A stretch of DNA of 14,828 bases from Hungatella sp. UBA5982 (lineage in GTDB: Bacteria > Bacillota > Clostridia > Lachnospirales > Lachnospiraceae): NCBI GenBank assembly GCA_002429965.1, contig DJBG01000024.1, positions 47,373 to 62,200 on the forward strand, read 5' to 3'. Below, piece by piece: positions 13,432-14,828 of this stretch; positions within the stretch are counted from its first letter, which is position 1, and every line of letters starts with the position of its first letter. The notes beneath the pieces are model-generated. The model did no database searches. It had not been told where the DNA came from and saw only the letters and a program-made list of their open reading frames with translations. A program made the translations under genes and the position numbers.

Positions 13432-14276
13432 TGACAATTCCCGAAACAAGCTTGCTCCTCCTTGGACTTGGGGGAAGTATGCTTCTGTTCATACGTATCA
13501 TGATGGCAGTCCGGAATCCCTGGGATATGTCCCTAAAGAAACGTTCGGGCTGTGAGAGCGGGGCCTCTAAAACCATCGGCGACCGGGAGCTGCAGGAGGA
13601 TGAATATGGCATTACAGAAACAGAGGATGGAATCATGGCAGTTCTGGCGGATGGAATGGGGAAGCAATTTGGAGGAAAAATTGCCGCCCGGACTGTCGTA
13701 CAGGTATTTCTGGATATGTTCGAGGATAAAAACACCTTCTACAACCCCCAGTATTCGTTCCGCAGGGCATTCCAGGGTGCAAACCGGGAGATCTTAAACC
13801 AACTGGAAGAGAATCAAGGCAGCGCTTCGGTAGCAGCGGTGATGGTAAAGGAACGGAAACTCTACTATTCAACGGTGGGTAATGTAAAAGTAGCAGTCTA
13901 CCGGAACCAGGAGCTGGTACCGGTGACATCGGGACATACCATCAGCATGTTAGCAAAGCAAAAATACAAGGAGGGGAAGTTGACAAGGCAGGAGGCAGTC
14001 AGTCTGCTGGACCATCACCGGCTATATAACTATGTGGGTCAGGATGGATTTCGGGACGTGGAGTTTTTTGACACCCCAATTTCTCTTTACGGGGGCGAAT
14101 ATGTGCTTTTGATGACAGATGGTCTGTATGAAACGGTCAGGTGGAAAGATATCGAAGACTGTCTGGAAGTGGAGGGAAGCAGCCAGGAAAAGGCATTTGC
14201 AATCATTGAACTGGTAAATAAAAGCCAGAAGGAAGAAAAAGATAATGCGGCGGCAGTCGTGCTGCAGATTCGGTAA
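13431..14276 (+). CDS. Membrane-anchored PP2C-family Ser/Thr protein phosphatase
   Basis: This 281-residue protein starts at ATG 13431, which follows AAAGGAGG at good spacing. An upstream in-frame ATG at 13407 lacks a site and lies inside the FHA gene. One transmembrane helix (about 7-25) anchors a cytoplasmic PP2C domain (about 45-281). Metal-site residues are present: D57 (LQEDEYG), D74-G75 (VLADGMG), D230-G231 (LLMTDGLYE) and D271-N272 (KDNAAAV). The usual GDSR is changed to GNVK (150-153). It should dephosphorylate Ser/Thr on apparatus or FHA partners with Mn/Mg, as PppA does in type VI threonine phosphorylation. The one-base overlap with the FHA gene ties the two together. Confidence 0.93.
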   Translation: MTIPETSLLLLGLGGSMLLFIRIMMAVRNPWDMSLKKRSGCESGASKTIGDRELQEDEYGITETEDGIMAVLADGMGKQFGGKIAARTVVQVFLDMFEDKNTFYNPQYSFRRAFQGANREILNQLEENQGSASVAAVMVKERKLYYSTVGNVKVAVYRNQELVPVTSGHTISMLAKQKYKEGKLTRQEAVSLLDHHRLYNYVGQDGFRDVEFFDTPISLYGGEYVLLMTDGLYETVRWKDIEDCLEVEGSSQEKAFAIIELVNKSQKEEKDNAAAVVLQIR

Positions 14277-14306
14277 CAGAGAAAGAAACCAGGAGGAGAC
14301 CATGGA

Positions 14307-14828
14307 ATGATGAGGAAACAGAACAGCACATTCAAGACGGCATTTATATCGGAAGCCGGTTCCGGGCTTAAAAATAATGATTATTTTGCGTTTGTGGAAC
14401 TGGAAGAGTATGCCTGTTATGTCATATCGGACGGGTTAAATGACCTTCCGGATGCAGAAAGCGCCAGACTGGCAACACAGAGCATTATCCTGGCTTTCCA
14501 GGAACACCCGTCCATGACAAAGCGGGCTATTCTTTCTTATATGGAGGCAGCCAATAAGGCGCTTGCATCGGCAGACAGCCGGGAACGGTTAAAGGCATCT
14601 GTTACTGTAATTGTAACGAACTATGCCAAAGCTCGTTATGGCTATGTGGGAAATACCAGACTCCGGCTCTACCGGGATGGCGCGGTGAAAGAATCGACCC
14701 AGGACATGTCCCTGGGAACTGAGATATCAAGAGAGAGGAACCTCCCGGAAGACATACTCTCCCGGCATGAAGAACGCAACAATCTACATACCTATTTAGG
14801 TCAGGAAAAAGGATTCCGCCCATTTGTA
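14307..14828 (+). CDS. Second PP2C-like protein (partial, 3' end outside window)
   Basis: The frame is open for 174 codons to the window edge. AGGAGGAG at 14291-14298 supports ATG 14307 (or 14310); ATG 14302 meets a stop at once. PP2C-like order is visible: SEAGSGLKNNDYFAFV, CYVISDGLNDLPDAESARLA, an ASVTVIVTNYAKARYGYVGN block and LRLYRDG. Compared with the upstream enzyme, the first metal Asp region reads NND and the DGMG loop reads DGLN, with a Pro-Asp in place of the usual glycine-rich turn. Catalytic power is therefore uncertain. No membrane helix is present. It lies 30 nt after the first phosphatase, in the same operon. It may be a soluble phosphatase or a regulatory pseudo-enzyme. Confidence 0.82.
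   Translation, partial: MMRKQNSTFKTAFISEAGSGLKNNDYFAFVELEEYACYVISDGLNDLPDAESARLATQSIILAFQEHPSMTKRAILSYMEAANKALASADSRERLKASVTVIVTNYAKARYGYVGNTRLRLYRDGAVKESTQDMSLGTEISRERNLPEDILSRHEERNNLHTYLGQEKGFRPFV

Noticed and set aside
14602..14823. Minus-strand 73-codon frame at the right end
   Set aside because: Lies opposite the second PP2C-like gene, which has a strong ribosome site and recognisable motifs.
1..14828. CRISPR array, tRNA, rRNA, insertion sequence, integrase or attachment site
   Set aside because: No regularly spaced repeats, no cloverleaf or rRNA-like sequence, and no transposase or recombinase motif was seen on either strand.

Overview
The window looks like a chromosomal segment from a Gram-positive Clostridia species, most likely Lachnospiraceae-like. 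Strong AGGAGG-type ribosome binding sites precede most genes, extended -10 promoters are present, and the left end carries an Agr-type peptide quorum-sensing locus with a Clostridia-type AgrD. This placement comes from gene style only; no rRNA or other marker gene is present.

Left part (1-3516). A truncated XRE-type repressor gene on the minus strand lies divergent from a complete agr-like locus. The locus holds a LytTR response regulator, a GHKL sensor kinase (ATGA overlap), a 53-residue cyclic-lactone autoinducer precursor (agrD), and the AgrB processing protease, closed by a rho-independent terminator. The gene order is regulator-kinase-agrD-agrB.

Middle and right part (3536-14828). A long plus-strand gene cluster begins with an 89-residue unknown protein. 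It continues with a membrane-anchored VWA protein, a 727-residue protein read as a fused TssB/TssC-like contractile sheath, two paralogous Hcp-like tube proteins and a small J-domain protein. After an AT-rich accessory stretch come two FHA-domain proteins, a membrane-anchored PP2C phosphatase and a second PP2C-like protein cut by the window end. Sheath plus tubes plus VWA, FHA and PP2C matches the logic of a type VI secretion or contractile injection apparatus under threonine-phosphorylation control, here in an apparent Firmicute. Baseplate, spike, ATPase and kinase genes are not in the window and would be expected beyond position 14828.

The most interesting observation links the halves. The agrD promoter and the promoter of the contractile cluster each carry the same pair of direct repeats (ACCAAATTTGGCAA and ACCAAATTC[G/A]GCCA, 21 bp apart, 31 of 36 positions identical between sites). 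In both, the pair lies just upstream of a -35/extended -10 promoter. This is the expected architecture for LytTR (AgrA-type) binding, so the peptide quorum signal is predicted to switch on the contractile apparatus directly.

Two AT-rich stretches interrupt the GC-richer apparatus genes: 5785-6851, with a membrane-anchored DUF3298/DUF4163-like protein, and 10517-12243, with a lipoprotein, a frameshifted pseudogene and gene remnants. They look like variable cargo or immunity-type modules. A short imperfect repeat (GAGAGGAAAnCGnAGC-type) sits at their edges.
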